Assembly: GCA_964604165.1 (NCBI GenBank)
Contig: CAZRYF010000008.1
Location: forward strand, 1-64,000
DNA: 64,000 nt
From: JAYZDK01 sp964604165
Lineage (GTDB): Bacteria > Myxococcota_A > UBA796 > CAJQPC01
Reading direction: 5' to 3'
Numbering within the stretch: position 1 is the stretch's first letter; each line of letters starts with the position of its first letter. Position numbers and translations under genes: made by a program. This document shows positions 15,792 through 24,639 of the stretch, one piece after another. The notes beneath the pieces were generated by a model. It was not told where the DNA came from. It searched no databases and was given only the letters and a program-made list of their open reading frames with translations.

Positions 15792-16541
15792 GTGACCCTG
15801 GATGACCTGATCGGTGGCTGGAAGATCTTCCAGTTGAGAAAGGGGCATCGCTTCTCCACGGATGACCTGTTGACCGCCTGGATGGCTTCTCGGGAGGCGC
15901 CGAAAGCCCTGCGCCTGCTGGACCTGGGGAGCGGCACTGGCTCCGTGGGATTGATGACCCTGTGGCACATGAAGTCCGAGGCCAGACTGCGGTGTGTGGA
16001 GGTGCAGGAGGTCAGCTATCGGCTGGCCCATCGGACTGTGCAACACAATGGCCTGGTCGATCGCGTGGACCTGTCGCGCGGGGATCTACGGGACGAGAAA
16101 CGGGTCCCCCCGGTGCGAAGCCACGACCTCGTGACTGGCTCCCCCCCCTACTTTCCCCTGGGGACCGGTGTCGTCTCAAGCCACCCCCAGCGGGCCGGCG
16201 CTCGCATGGAGCTCCACGGCGACGTGTTCGATTACTGCCTCGCTGCGGAGCGCTCCCTCTCGGAGAACGGTGTTTTCGTCTTCTGCCACGCTGCCGGAGA
16301 CGAACGGCCGGAAGAGGCGATTGCTGCTGCCGGACTTGTGCTTCGAGCCCGTCAGGATGTGGAGTTTCGGGCGGGCCGGGCCCCCACGATTGCCCTGTTT
16401 GTCTGCGGTCGAACCGGGTCTCGCCTGGACCGACGGCCGGTGGTGGTGCGGCGCGAGGATGGGCAGTGGACCGAGTCCTACATGGCAATTCGCCGGTTGA
16501 TGGGCTGCATCGAGCCCACGACAGGCGGAAGTTTCGGTTAG
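15792..16541 (+). CDS. SAM-dependent methyltransferase, TrmN6-like
   Basis: About 249 residues with motif I LLDLGSGTGSVGLM, a VEVQEVSYRLA acidic residue for SAM ribose, and GSPPYFPL as an NPPY-like catalytic motif, which points to N6-adenine methylation of tRNA (TrmN6/YfiC type). The start is unclear: GTG 15792 is used here; TTG 15756 would overlap the DHH stop as TTGA; and a perfect AGGAGGTGA Shine-Dalgarno at 15787-15795 fits best a CTG at 15798. The gene directly follows the DHH gene and precedes hemCD. Confidence 0.8.
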   Translation: MTLDDLIGGWKIFQLRKGHRFSTDDLLTAWMASREAPKALRLLDLGSGTGSVGLMTLWHMKSEARLRCVEVQEVSYRLAHRTVQHNGLVDRVDLSRGDLRDEKRVPPVRSHDLVTGSPPYFPLGTGVVSSHPQRAGARMELHGDVFDYCLAAERSLSENGVFVFCHAAGDERPEEAIAAAGLVLRARQDVEFRAGRAPTIALFVCGRTGSRLDRRPVVVRREDGQWTESYMAIRRLMGCIEPTTGGSFG

Positions 16542-16554
16542 AAGCGGGGGGCTC

Positions 16555-18207
16555 ATGCCTGCAACGCGCCCCATTCGAATCGGTACCCGTGGGAGCCAGT
16601 TGGCCCTGGCCCAGGCGCAGTGGACCGCCCAAAGCTTGCGAGAGGCCCATGGCGATGCTGTGGAGCCTGAGCTGGTGATCCTCAAGACCCGGGGGGACAA
16701 GCTCCAGCACCTCGCCTTGGCCAAGCTGGATGACAAGGGCTTCTTTACCCGGGAGATCGAGCAGGCACTCCTGGATGGAAGTGTGGACCTGGCAGTGCAC
16801 AGCTTGAAGGACCTGCCTTCAGAGCAGCCACCTGGGTTGGCGTTGGCTGCCATTCCGGAGCGGGAGGACCCGGCGGATCTCCTGTTGGGAAGGGAAGGGG
16901 AGGAGGCCGCACAGGTGCGGGTGGGAACCAGCTCTTTGCGTCGGCAGCTCCAGGTGTTGGACGGGCATCCCCAGTGGACAGTTGTGCCGGTGCGCGGAAA
17001 CGTGCCCACCCGGGTGAAGCACCTTCGGGAGGGGCGCACGGAGAAGCTCGTGTTGGCCGCGGCAGGTGTGAGGCGGCTGGGGCTCTCTTTGGAGGGCCTG
17101 GTGGTCGAGCGGCTTGACCCGGCCTCTTGTGTGCCCGCGCCGGGTCAGGGAGCGCTGGGAATTCAGATTCGCGATGGGGACGAGGAGATGAAGGCGCTGC
17201 TGGCCCCTCTTCATCACGCAGAGACCGCAATGGCCGTGGAAGGTGAGCGTTCCTTCCTGCAGAAGGCGGGCGGCGGGTGCAACCTGCCCTTGGGGGCTTG
17301 GGCAAGACAGGAAGCCGGCGGCTGGCACTTGAGCGTCAGCCTGGGTCCGCGGGGCTGGCAGGCCCCCGAGACCCCCTCTCTTCAGCGGAGGGAGTTTTCC
17401 GGTGAGGACCCGGTGGCCCTCGCCGAAGAGGCATGGGCAGAGCTGGGAGGGGAGTGGGCGGCTGCCGCTTCCCCCGCGGGACCCCGTGTGATTCTCACCG
17501 CTTCTGAGCCGGTGGCCCAGCGCCAGGCTGCTCACTTTCGAGTTGCCGGAATGGGGGTTGTGCTCGCCCCCCTCATCCAGATTCAGGCCTTGATGGGCGA
17601 ACAGGAATTGGAAGAGGCGGTGGCTGCCCTGGCACCAGGCGACTGGCTGGTCTTCACAAGTGGTGCAGCCGCCCGGGCGCTCTTGGAGCGGGTTCCGGCG
17701 TCGTCCTTGCCGCTTGGAATTAGAGCTGCAGCCATGGGTACCGCAACGGCCCGGGAAGTGGAGCGCTTGGGGCTGGCTGTGGAGTGGGCTTGTCCCGGAA
17801 ACGGATCTGCCGCCTTTGTGGAGGGCTTTCCCGCTTGCCAGGAAGGCGCCGAGCCCGAGCGCTTCTTTCTCCCTTGTGCAGAAGAGGCCCGACAGTTGAT
17901 TCCACAGGCCCTCAAGGAGCGGGGCCACCGGGTCACCAGGCTGCCCCTCTATCGATCAGCGCCCACGGATCCAGTTTCTCTTCGGGGGGCCTTGGATGTG
18001 GATGCGGACTTTGTCCTCTTCAGCAGCCCTTCCGGGGTGTCCGCGTTTTGTGCCCTCGACATCGATCTGACGGCACGTCCCATTGCCTTGGGACCCTTTA
18101 CCGCCAAAGCCCTGGTGGAAGAGGGGTTTGACCCGCTGGTGGCGGAGCTTCCGGACGCTGAGTCCCTGGTGAACCTCGTGCGTTCGGCTTTGCCGACCGG
18201 AGATTAG
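16555..18207 (+). CDS. hemC/hemD: Fused porphobilinogen deaminase / uroporphyrinogen-III synthase
   Basis: A 550-residue bifunctional tetrapyrrole enzyme. Residues 1 to about 305 are HemC: IRIGTRGSQLALAQA, LAVHSLKDLP with the catalytic Asp, VPVRGNVPTR, and Cys242 in GGGCNLPLG that carries the dipyrromethane cofactor. From about 310 is HemD: PRVILTASEP, DWLVFTSGAAARALL, IRAAAMGTATA, DADFVLFSSPSGVSAF. It makes hydroxymethylbilane and closes it to uroporphyrinogen III without releasing the linear intermediate. It is followed by hemB after 2 nt and hemL, an operon for heme/tetrapyrrole synthesis. Confidence 0.96.
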   Translation: MPATRPIRIGTRGSQLALAQAQWTAQSLREAHGDAVEPELVILKTRGDKLQHLALAKLDDKGFFTREIEQALLDGSVDLAVHSLKDLPSEQPPGLALAAIPEREDPADLLLGREGEEAAQVRVGTSSLRRQLQVLDGHPQWTVVPVRGNVPTRVKHLREGRTEKLVLAAAGVRRLGLSLEGLVVERLDPASCVPAPGQGALGIQIRDGDEEMKALLAPLHHAETAMAVEGERSFLQKAGGGCNLPLGAWARQEAGGWHLSVSLGPRGWQAPETPSLQRREFSGEDPVALAEEAWAELGGEWAAAASPAGPRVILTASEPVAQRQAAHFRVAGMGVVLAPLIQIQALMGEQELEEAVAALAPGDWLVFTSGAAARALLERVPASSLPLGIRAAAMGTATAREVERLGLAVEWACPGNGSAAFVEGFPACQEGAEPERFFLPCAEEARQLIPQALKERGHRVTRLPLYRSAPTDPVSLRGALDVDADFVLFSSPSGVSAFCALDIDLTARPIALGPFTAKALVEEGFDPLVAELPDAESLVNLVRSALPTGD

Positions 18208-18209
18208 AC

Positions 18210-19205
18210 ATGTCAACCTTTCCCACTGTCCGCATGCGTCGCCTGCGCAGGACCCCGGCCCTGCGAAACCTGGTGGCTGAAACCCGCCTTCACCTGGATC
18301 AGATGATTCAACCGATCTTTCTCGTGCCCGGGGAGGGAAGAAGCGAGCCTCTGGAGGGCCTGCAGGGGATCTCCCGGGAGTCCGTGGACCGAGCCCTGGA
18401 GACACTGGAGACTGACCTGAAGCTGGGCCTTGGGAGCTTTCTGGTTTTTGGGGTACCCGAGGACGCTGAGAAGCACCCGGAGGGGGCATGGGCGCACTCG
18501 GAAAACTCCGAGGTGGCCCGGTTTCTCAAGGAGGCCACCGCCAGGGGACTGGCGCAGGACTGTGTATTGGTGCCGGACCTCTGCCTCTGTGCCTACACCT
18601 CCCATGGCCACTGCGGTGTTTTGGACGAAGAGGGTCGCGTTGACAACGATCCGACCCTCTCCATCCTGGGGCAGACCGCGGTGACCTATGCCCGGGCTGG
18701 TGCCACGATGGTGGCGCCCTCCGACATGATGGACGGGCGCGTGGGGGCGATTCGCGACGCCCTGGACGACGCTGGCTTCAGCCATGTGCCGGTTCTCTCC
18801 TACGCTGCAAAGTTCGCCTCGGCGTTTTACGGTCCCTTCCGGGAGGCTGCCGGGTCGGCACCCGGAAGGGGGGATCGAAAGGGCTACCAGATGGACCCGC
18901 GCAACGGGCGCGAGGCGCTGCTGGAAGGCATGTTGGACGAGGCGGAGGGCGCGGACATCTTGATGGTGAAGCCTGCCCTGGCCTACCTGGACGTCATTCG
19001 TCAGCTCCGGGACTCAACGCTTCTGCCGGTCGCGGCGTACCACGTGTCCGGGGAGTACGCGATGGTGATTAAGGCGGCTGAGGCTGGCCTTGGGGACGAA
19101 CGGGAGATGCTGCTGGAGTCCCTGGTGGCCATGCGCCGGGCAGGCGCGGACATTCTCATTACCTATGCGGCTCGACGAATTGCCGCGGAACACTGGATCG
19201 ACTGA
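18210..19205 (+). CDS. hemB: Delta-aminolevulinic acid dehydratase (porphobilinogen synthase)
   Basis: The 331-residue length is standard. The zinc-binding segment DLCLCAYTSHGHCG (Cys near 126, 128 and 136) marks the Zn-dependent type. The two active-site lysines are in SYAAKFASAFYGPFR (about 201) and MVKPALAYLD (about 254). It joins two 5-aminolevulinate molecules to porphobilinogen, the HemC substrate. The stop TGA shares bases with the hemL ATG (TGATG). Confidence 0.97.
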   Translation: MSTFPTVRMRRLRRTPALRNLVAETRLHLDQMIQPIFLVPGEGRSEPLEGLQGISRESVDRALETLETDLKLGLGSFLVFGVPEDAEKHPEGAWAHSENSEVARFLKEATARGLAQDCVLVPDLCLCAYTSHGHCGVLDEEGRVDNDPTLSILGQTAVTYARAGATMVAPSDMMDGRVGAIRDALDDAGFSHVPVLSYAAKFASAFYGPFREAAGSAPGRGDRKGYQMDPRNGREALLEGMLDEAEGADILMVKPALAYLDVIRQLRDSTLLPVAAYHVSGEYAMVIKAAEAGLGDEREMLLESLVAMRRAGADILITYAARRIAAEHWID

Positions 19206-20500
19206 TGGATCGAAACAACTCGACCAAGCTCTTTGAGAGGGCCTGCGCTCTCATGCCCGGAGGCGTGAGCTCTCCAGTCCGCGCCTTTCGTGCGGTGGGG
19301 GGGGCGCCTGTGTACCCGGTGCGAGGAAAGGGTGCCTCTCTCTTTGATGCCGACGGAAACGAGTTGTTGGACTTCTGCCTCTCCTGGGGACCCTTGATCG
19401 TGGGCCACGCCCACCCAAAGGTGGTGGAGGCGGTCATGGAAGCGGCAAAGCGGGGATTGAGCTTCGGTATGCCCCACGACAGTGAGATCCGCCTTTCAGA
19501 GCGCGTGCTCCAGGACCTTCCCGAGGGCTGGCAGGTACGCTTTGTGAACTCGGGCACCGAGGCGGTCATGACGGCGCTTCGTTTGGCCCGTGGCGCCACA
19601 GGACGGGACGTGGTTGCCAAGTTCACGGGCTGCTACCACGGGCATTCGGACTGTCTGTTGGTCAAGGCGGGATCCGGGCTGGCAACCTTTGGTACGGCAA
19701 GTTCTGCGGGCGTGCCCTCGGGAGCGACGGCGGATGTCCTGGTGCTGCCCCTGGATGATGTGGAGTCCATGGAGACCGCCCTTCGCGAGGTGGGAGATCG
19801 CCTGGCTGCTGTGGTCATCGAGTCCATTCCCGCCAACAACGGGCTTCTTGTGCAGTCTCCGGAGTTTCTGGACCGCGTCAGGAGGGTGACCAGGGAGGTC
19901 GGAGCCATGGTAATCGCGGACGAGGTGCTGGTGGGGTACCGCACCAGTTCGGTCTTGGTGAGCCGCGAAAACGGCCTGGACCCAGACCTCATCACCCTGG
20001 GGAAGGTGATTGGCGGCGGCATGCCCGTGGGCGCACTTGCAGGCCCCGCGGAGACCATGGCGCAGCTTGCCCCGGATGGGCCGGTGTACCAGGCTGGAAC
20101 CTTGAGTGGAAATCCTGTGGCGATGCAAGCGGGGTTGGCCACCCTTGCGACACTCGAGGCGGAAGGGGGGCAGGACCGCCTGGAGGCCCTTGGCAAGCAC
20201 TTGGAGTTGGGTTTTTCCTCTGTGGCGTCCGGGCTGGGGCTGCCGGTCCGCATGCAGCGGGCCGGGAGCATTTTCTGGTTGGCCCTGGACACCGAGACGC
20301 TGCCCCGATCTGCCGAGGCCATCCAAGCCAGCAGTATGGAGCGCTACGCGCCCCTCCATTCACAAATGTTGGAGGCGGGGATTTACCTGGCGCCGTCGGG
20401 CTACGAGGTGGGTTTCCTTTCTACGTCCCACACGGAGGCTGACATGGAACGCCTGGTGGAGGCACTGGGGGCCAGTCTGAAGGGATTGTACGAGGCTTGA
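19205..20500 (+). CDS. hemL: Glutamate-1-semialdehyde 2,1-aminomutase
   Basis: The 431-residue class III aminotransferase converts glutamate-1-semialdehyde to 5-aminolevulinate (C5 pathway). Family motifs include MPGGVSSPVRAF at the N-terminus, FVNSGTEAVMTALRLAR, FTGCYHGHSDCLLVKAGSG, IADEVLVGYRT and PLP-binding Lys266 in TLGKVIGGGMPVGA. The region IESIPANNGLL is less conserved than the canonical EPV-GNMG and the enzyme is somewhat divergent, but its place after hemCD and hemB supports the call. hemA is not in this window. Confidence 0.93.
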   Translation: MDRNNSTKLFERACALMPGGVSSPVRAFRAVGGAPVYPVRGKGASLFDADGNELLDFCLSWGPLIVGHAHPKVVEAVMEAAKRGLSFGMPHDSEIRLSERVLQDLPEGWQVRFVNSGTEAVMTALRLARGATGRDVVAKFTGCYHGHSDCLLVKAGSGLATFGTASSAGVPSGATADVLVLPLDDVESMETALREVGDRLAAVVIESIPANNGLLVQSPEFLDRVRRVTREVGAMVIADEVLVGYRTSSVLVSRENGLDPDLITLGKVIGGGMPVGALAGPAETMAQLAPDGPVYQAGTLSGNPVAMQAGLATLATLEAEGGQDRLEALGKHLELGFSSVASGLGLPVRMQRAGSIFWLALDTETLPRSAEAIQASSMERYAPLHSQMLEAGIYLAPSGYEVGFLSTSHTEADMERLVEALGASLKGLYEA

Positions 20501-20556
20501 GGGTCCTCCCTGGCAACCTTAGCCACTTGGGATAGTGGAGGGGCTTCAGAGGACCC
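20501..20556 (+). other. Nested stem-loop between hemL and the S46 peptidase
   Basis: GGGTCCTC (20501-20508) and GAGGACCC (20549-20556) are perfect 8-bp complements, enclosing a second small hairpin CCACT (20523-20527) with AGTGG (20534-20538). It starts right after the hemL stop and ends 7 bp before the next ATG. It could attenuate or insulate expression. No T-run follows, so it is not a simple terminator. Confidence 0.4.
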
Positions 20557-20563
20557 ACGCCAA

Positions 20564-22663
20564 ATGACCGTCACGCTCCTGCTTTCCGCGCTTTCTCTTC
20601 CCGCCCTCGCCGATGAGGGCATGTGGCTGCCCGAGCAACTCCTCGCCTATGCGGACGAGTTGGAGAACTTGGGTCTCGAACTCTCCGTGGAGGAACTAGC
20701 CGATCCCACAACCGGTCCGCTGGGGGCGGTGGTCTGGATTGGGAACTGCACAGGCGCCTTCGTCTCTGACACTGGGCTCCTGGTGACCAACGCACACTGT
20801 GTGCGGACCTATTTGCAGTACGCATCCGGAGGGGAGACCAACCTCGTGCGCGACGGCTACGCTGCCCAGTCCCGGGACGAGGAGCTGTGGGCCGGGCCGT
20901 CCGCGCGGATTTTCGTGGTGGAGGGCATCGAGGATGTCACTGAGTACATGCACGCTGAGCTCGCAACAAGCCGGAAGGATGCGGACCGCTACGACATTCT
21001 GGAGCGGGCGCGAAAGGAGGTCATCGCCGAGTGCGAGTCTGCCCCGGGGCGCCGCTGCCAGGTGGCCGAGTTTTTTGGAGGCCTGGAGTACAAGCTGATT
21101 ACCCGGCAGGAGGTCAAGGACGTGCGGGTCGTGTACGCACCTTCGGAAGATGTGGCCATGTTCGGAGGGGACAAGGACAACTGGATGTGGCCACGCCACA
21201 CGGGGGACTTTGCCTTTCTGCGAGCCTATGTTGCGCCGGATGGAGGCGCGATCCCAAATGCCCAGGACAACGTTCCCTTTTCTCCAGGGCAGCACCTGAA
21301 GGTGCAACCTGACGGGGTAGGAGCCAATGACTTTGTCCTGATCGCCGGCTATCCGGGTGCGACCTACCGGTACCGGAGTGCTGCGGAAATCGCCCATGCG
21401 CAACAGGTACGCTACCCGGAAGGCATTGCCTTGTTCACAGACCTCATGGAGGCCATGAGCGAGCACACCAGCGAGGACGAAGAAGCGGCAAAGAAGCTGG
21501 GTAACTACATCTTCAGCCTGGCCAACCAACGTAAGCACTACGAGGGCATGCTGGAGAATTTCCAGGCTTCCCATCTCGTGGATCGAAAAGCCGGCGAGTA
21601 CGAGGAGCTGAAGGCCTGGGTTCAGGCGGACCGACGGAGGAAGCGTCGTTACGAACGAGCACTTGGGGAGTTCGAGCGGGAGATTGAGGATCGGCTCTCC
21701 TCCTACCAGCGGGACCGCCTGGTCGGATTGACTGCGTACTTCCCTCAAATGCTGCGGGTGACGCGAACGGCTTACCGCTTGGGTCTGGAGCGGGAAAAGG
21801 ACGACATGGAGCGTCGCCGGGGGTACCAGGCGCGGGACGAGGAGCGCATCACCGACAACATGCGCCAGCTCCAGCGCAGCTTGCACCTGAATGCCGACAA
21901 GGACCTGGCACGCATTGTGTTGGGCGGGATCCTGGAGTTGCCAGCCGACCAACAGGTGGCACCGATCGCCAGCTGGATCGAGGCGCAGGGAGGGCTGGAA
22001 AAGGCCCTGGCTTCCCTGTACGCCGATCCGCAATTTGTCACGGAGGAAGCTCGTCTGAAGCTACTGGAAATGGACCGGGCAGGAATGGAGTCCTCGACGG
22101 ACCCCTGGCTTCAGCTGGCAGTGGCGGTAGAGGGGTGGGTCGAGTCCCAAAGTGAGGAGGATGACCGGTACCGGGGTGCCATGATCCGCTTGCGCCCAGC
22201 CTATATGCAGGCACTCATGGAGATGAAGGGTGGCGATATGTACCCAGATGCCAACGGCACCTTGCGGGTGAGCGTGGGCAAGGTGCGCGGCTACTCTCCG
22301 TCCGAGGCTGTTACCCTGAAGCCTCAGACTACTTTGAGTGGAATGTTGGCAAAGGAAGGCCCCCATCCCTTTGTGGTGCCGGAGACCCTCAAGGCCAAGA
22401 TCGACGAAAACGCTGCGACGGTTCCCCTGAATTTTCTGACCACCCTGGACAACACCGGAGGAAACTCCGGATCACCCACATTGAATGCCAAGGGGGAGCT
22501 TGTGGGGTTGGTGTTCGATCGCAACTACGAAGCCATGGCGGCGGACTGGTTGTACGACCCGGGATTGACCCGCTCCATCCACGTGGACATTCGCTTTGTG
22601 CTCTGGATGCTGGGCGATGTCTCCGGCTCTGACTGGCTGCTCTCCGAATTGGGCGTGCAGTAG
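20564..22663 (+). CDS. S46 family dipeptidyl-peptidase, DPP11-like
   Basis: The 699-residue exported serine peptidase has a short signal peptide ending in ALA-DEG (about residue 16). The catalytic triad is His78 in TNAHCV, Asp215 in HTGDF and Ser635 in GGNSGSP. Arg653 in FDRNYE lies exactly 18 residues after the Ser, where DPP11 has Arg673 after Ser655; DPP7 has Gly there. This predicts release of N-terminal dipeptides with Asp or Glu at P1. The N-terminal and helical insertion domains also match S46. It acts in the periplasm on peptides, supporting amino acid use. Confidence 0.93.
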   Translation: MTVTLLLSALSLPALADEGMWLPEQLLAYADELENLGLELSVEELADPTTGPLGAVVWIGNCTGAFVSDTGLLVTNAHCVRTYLQYASGGETNLVRDGYAAQSRDEELWAGPSARIFVVEGIEDVTEYMHAELATSRKDADRYDILERARKEVIAECESAPGRRCQVAEFFGGLEYKLITRQEVKDVRVVYAPSEDVAMFGGDKDNWMWPRHTGDFAFLRAYVAPDGGAIPNAQDNVPFSPGQHLKVQPDGVGANDFVLIAGYPGATYRYRSAAEIAHAQQVRYPEGIALFTDLMEAMSEHTSEDEEAAKKLGNYIFSLANQRKHYEGMLENFQASHLVDRKAGEYEELKAWVQADRRRKRRYERALGEFEREIEDRLSSYQRDRLVGLTAYFPQMLRVTRTAYRLGLEREKDDMERRRGYQARDEERITDNMRQLQRSLHLNADKDLARIVLGGILELPADQQVAPIASWIEAQGGLEKALASLYADPQFVTEEARLKLLEMDRAGMESSTDPWLQLAVAVEGWVESQSEEDDRYRGAMIRLRPAYMQALMEMKGGDMYPDANGTLRVSVGKVRGYSPSEAVTLKPQTTLSGMLAKEGPHPFVVPETLKAKIDENAATVPLNFLTTLDNTGGNSGSPTLNAKGELVGLVFDRNYEAMAADWLYDPGLTRSIHVDIRFVLWMLGDVSGSDWLLSELGVQ

Positions 22664-22671
22664 CGGGCGTG

Positions 22672-23871
22672 CTACCCCTGGTCCGCCAGGCGGCGGGTGG
22701 TCTCCCGAAGGCGCTGAGACACGGTCTCTAGCAGATTCCACAAGACACGGCTGCCAAGGTCGGGGTCTCTTCGGCACAGGGCATCCAGCTCCGCCCGATC
22801 GATAGCGATCAGGTGTGCGGGACTGGCTGCAGTGACCGAGGCGGAGCGTGGTTGGGAGTCGGTGAGGGAGAGCTCGCCGACGTGGGCGCCATCCCCGAGA
22901 CGGGCAATGACCATCCCGTCGCGTTTCACCACCAACTCTCCGGTGACCACTGCGTACAGGGTTCGGCCCGGCGCACCTTGGGCCACCACCAACTCACCGG
23001 CGGATACGTGCATCTCCCGGACCACGCGGCTGACTCGCGCCAGCTCGGAAAAGGGCAGGCCGTGAAAGAGAAACAAGCTGGACAAGGTGCGGGCGCGTCG
23101 AGAGACGAGATCGGACTCGGGGGACGGCTCCGGGTCGGCCACAATGACCGACACGTTGTCTGGACCGCCGTGGTTCAAGGCTGCCTGGAGAAGGTCATTT
23201 GCGGCATTCTCTGGGTCGGCCTCCGAGAGTAGCGGAACGATTTCCTGTTTTGCCACGGGGCCATAAAGCCCATCGGAGCAGAGAAGCAGTCGATCCCCAG
23301 GCAGGAACTCCTGGCACATGAGGTCGGACTGCACGCTGGGCATGTGGCCCACGGCGCGGGTGATCACGTGTCGATAGGGGCTCTTCTTGGCTTCTTCCGG
23401 GGTGAGCTTACCCTGGCGGATCAGGTGGTTGATGAGGGTGTGGTCCTCGGTGATCGGCATGAGCTCGCCATTTCGCAGCAGGTAGGCCCGGGAGTCGCCG
23501 ACGTGGGCCAGAAAGAGGTACCCGAATCCCAAGATTGCTGCGATCAAGGTGGTAGCGGCTCCCTCAAGTTCCTCGGCTTCTGCCATTTCATAGACCCCTC
23601 GGGATGCCTGCTGACAGGTTGCATCCAAGGCCTCCAACAGTTGGTTCCGAGTGCCCTGTCCCGGGTCTTGATCATGCTTCTCCAGCAGGTGAAAGAGTGC
23701 GGGTGCCCGGGAGGCAAAGACCTCGGCTGCCACAGCGGAGGCGCGCTCGCCTCCCTGTCGTCCCCCAACGCCGTCAGCCACCAGGTACAGTCCATGGGCA
23801 GAGTCAACCAGGATCGAGTCCTGGTTGGTCTTTCGTTTCAATCCCCTGTGTGTGAGGGCGGAGAAGCTCAT
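22672..23871 (-). CDS. PP2C-type Ser/Thr phosphatase fused to a cyclic-nucleotide-binding domain
   Basis: The 399-residue protein starts MSFSALTHRG (ATG at 23871; an in-frame start 6 codons upstream is less likely). Residues 1-240 are PP2C/PPM: ADGVGGRQGGERAS, LAHVGDSRAYLLR, DRLLLCSDGLYG and GGPDNVSVIV supply the metal-binding Asp residues. Residues 260-395 are a CNB fold with GELVVAQGAPGRTLYAVVTGELV and a GELSLTDSQPRSASVTA phosphate-binding cassette with Glu and Arg. It likely dephosphorylates a Ser/Thr kinase target under cNMP or ligand control. It converges on the S46 gene (8-bp gap). Confidence 0.92.
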   Translation of the reverse strand: MSFSALTHRGLKRKTNQDSILVDSAHGLYLVADGVGGRQGGERASAVAAEVFASRAPALFHLLEKHDQDPGQGTRNQLLEALDATCQQASRGVYEMAEAEELEGAATTLIAAILGFGYLFLAHVGDSRAYLLRNGELMPITEDHTLINHLIRQGKLTPEEAKKSPYRHVITRAVGHMPSVQSDLMCQEFLPGDRLLLCSDGLYGPVAKQEIVPLLSEADPENAANDLLQAALNHGGPDNVSVIVADPEPSPESDLVSRRARTLSSLFLFHGLPFSELARVSRVVREMHVSAGELVVAQGAPGRTLYAVVTGELVVKRDGMVIARLGDGAHVGELSLTDSQPRSASVTAASPAHLIAIDRAELDALCRRDPDLGSRVLWNLLETVSQRLRETTRRLADQG

Positions 23872-23904
23872 GGTCGGCCAGTAGACCACAGAAGGGCGTT
23901 CCCG

Positions 23905-24576
23905 TCAGGTGCGAAGGTCTTCCTCGGGAACACGCTCCAGCCGGTCCCCTCCCTCCTCGAGAAGCAACGTGTAAAAAGCGGCACCTTTCACGAGGGATAT
24001 CGCCTGTACCCGTCCGCGCCGGCCATCGGTCAGCTCCACTGGGTCGCCGAGCTGGTGGGATGCTTGGGAGATTTCCTCCGGGGCGTGGGTGGGCTCACCG
24101 TGTTCCACCCACTCGGCCCAGCCCCCTTGCAGGGAGCGGGCGAAAGGAAACCCAGCCTTACGAAGGCTCGCAGCCACCTCTTCAGCCAGGGGGCCTCCGG
24201 TGGCATCGTAGATCGTGACCCGAAGTTCTTTGTCGGGACCCAAGGGGGAGGGATCCGTAGCGATCTGGTGGCCGGGCAGAAGAAGTGCGCCGGGGAGGTG
24301 CCCCGCGCTCCATTCCTCGGGAGGGCGGATGTCTACAAGGAGGGGCGAAACGCCCCCGGCCAGCTGTGCGCTGACCCATGTTCGGCCGATTCGGGTGCGG
24401 TGGTTGGGGCCCGGTGTGTCGCCACTTCCCTGGACTACCTTGGGGATCAGATCGGGATTGTAGGGGGCGGAATCCCCTTTGGTGCTGTGGGTCTCCCGCG
24501 CCCTTGCGTCATCCTCCATCTTGAAGGCCCGCAATGCGGCTTTCCTTGCTGCGTCACGAAGCTTCTTGCGAATCAT
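23905..24576 (-). CDS. Rhodanese-like protein lacking the catalytic cysteine
   Basis: A 223-residue protein. An N-terminal basic/charged helix precedes a rhodanese fold: LLVDIRPPEEWSAGHLPGALLLP and GWAEWVEHGEP are typical, but the active-site loop reads YDATGG, with Asp where Cys normally sits. It therefore cannot carry persulfide sulfur the usual way and may act as a binding domain. The last 45 residues (DPVELTDGRRGRVQAISLV and LLLEEGGDRLERVPEEDL) look like a small beta-barrel. The start at 24576 is MIRKKLRDAARKA. Upstream on the opposite strand is a Rieske protein. Confidence 0.75.
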   Translation of the reverse strand: MIRKKLRDAARKAALRAFKMEDDARARETHSTKGDSAPYNPDLIPKVVQGSGDTPGPNHRTRIGRTWVSAQLAGGVSPLLVDIRPPEEWSAGHLPGALLLPGHQIATDPSPLGPDKELRVTIYDATGGPLAEEVAASLRKAGFPFARSLQGGWAEWVEHGEPTHAPEEISQASHQLGDPVELTDGRRGRVQAISLVKGAAFYTLLLEEGGDRLERVPEEDLRT

Positions 24577-24639
24577 GGGGCCTCTCTCTGTTGAGCTTGG
24601 CACGGCGTGCTATGAACATCTATCCTTGAGGTGTCGGAA

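Noticed and set aside
20696..22033. 445-codon antisense frame within the S46 peptidase gene
   Set aside because: The plus-strand protein has a signal peptide and catalytic triad, so this is a shadow.
24599..24615. Second sigma-54 promoter at TTGGCACGGCGTGCTA
   Set aside because: GG and GC are separated by only 8 nt instead of 10, so the spacing does not fit.
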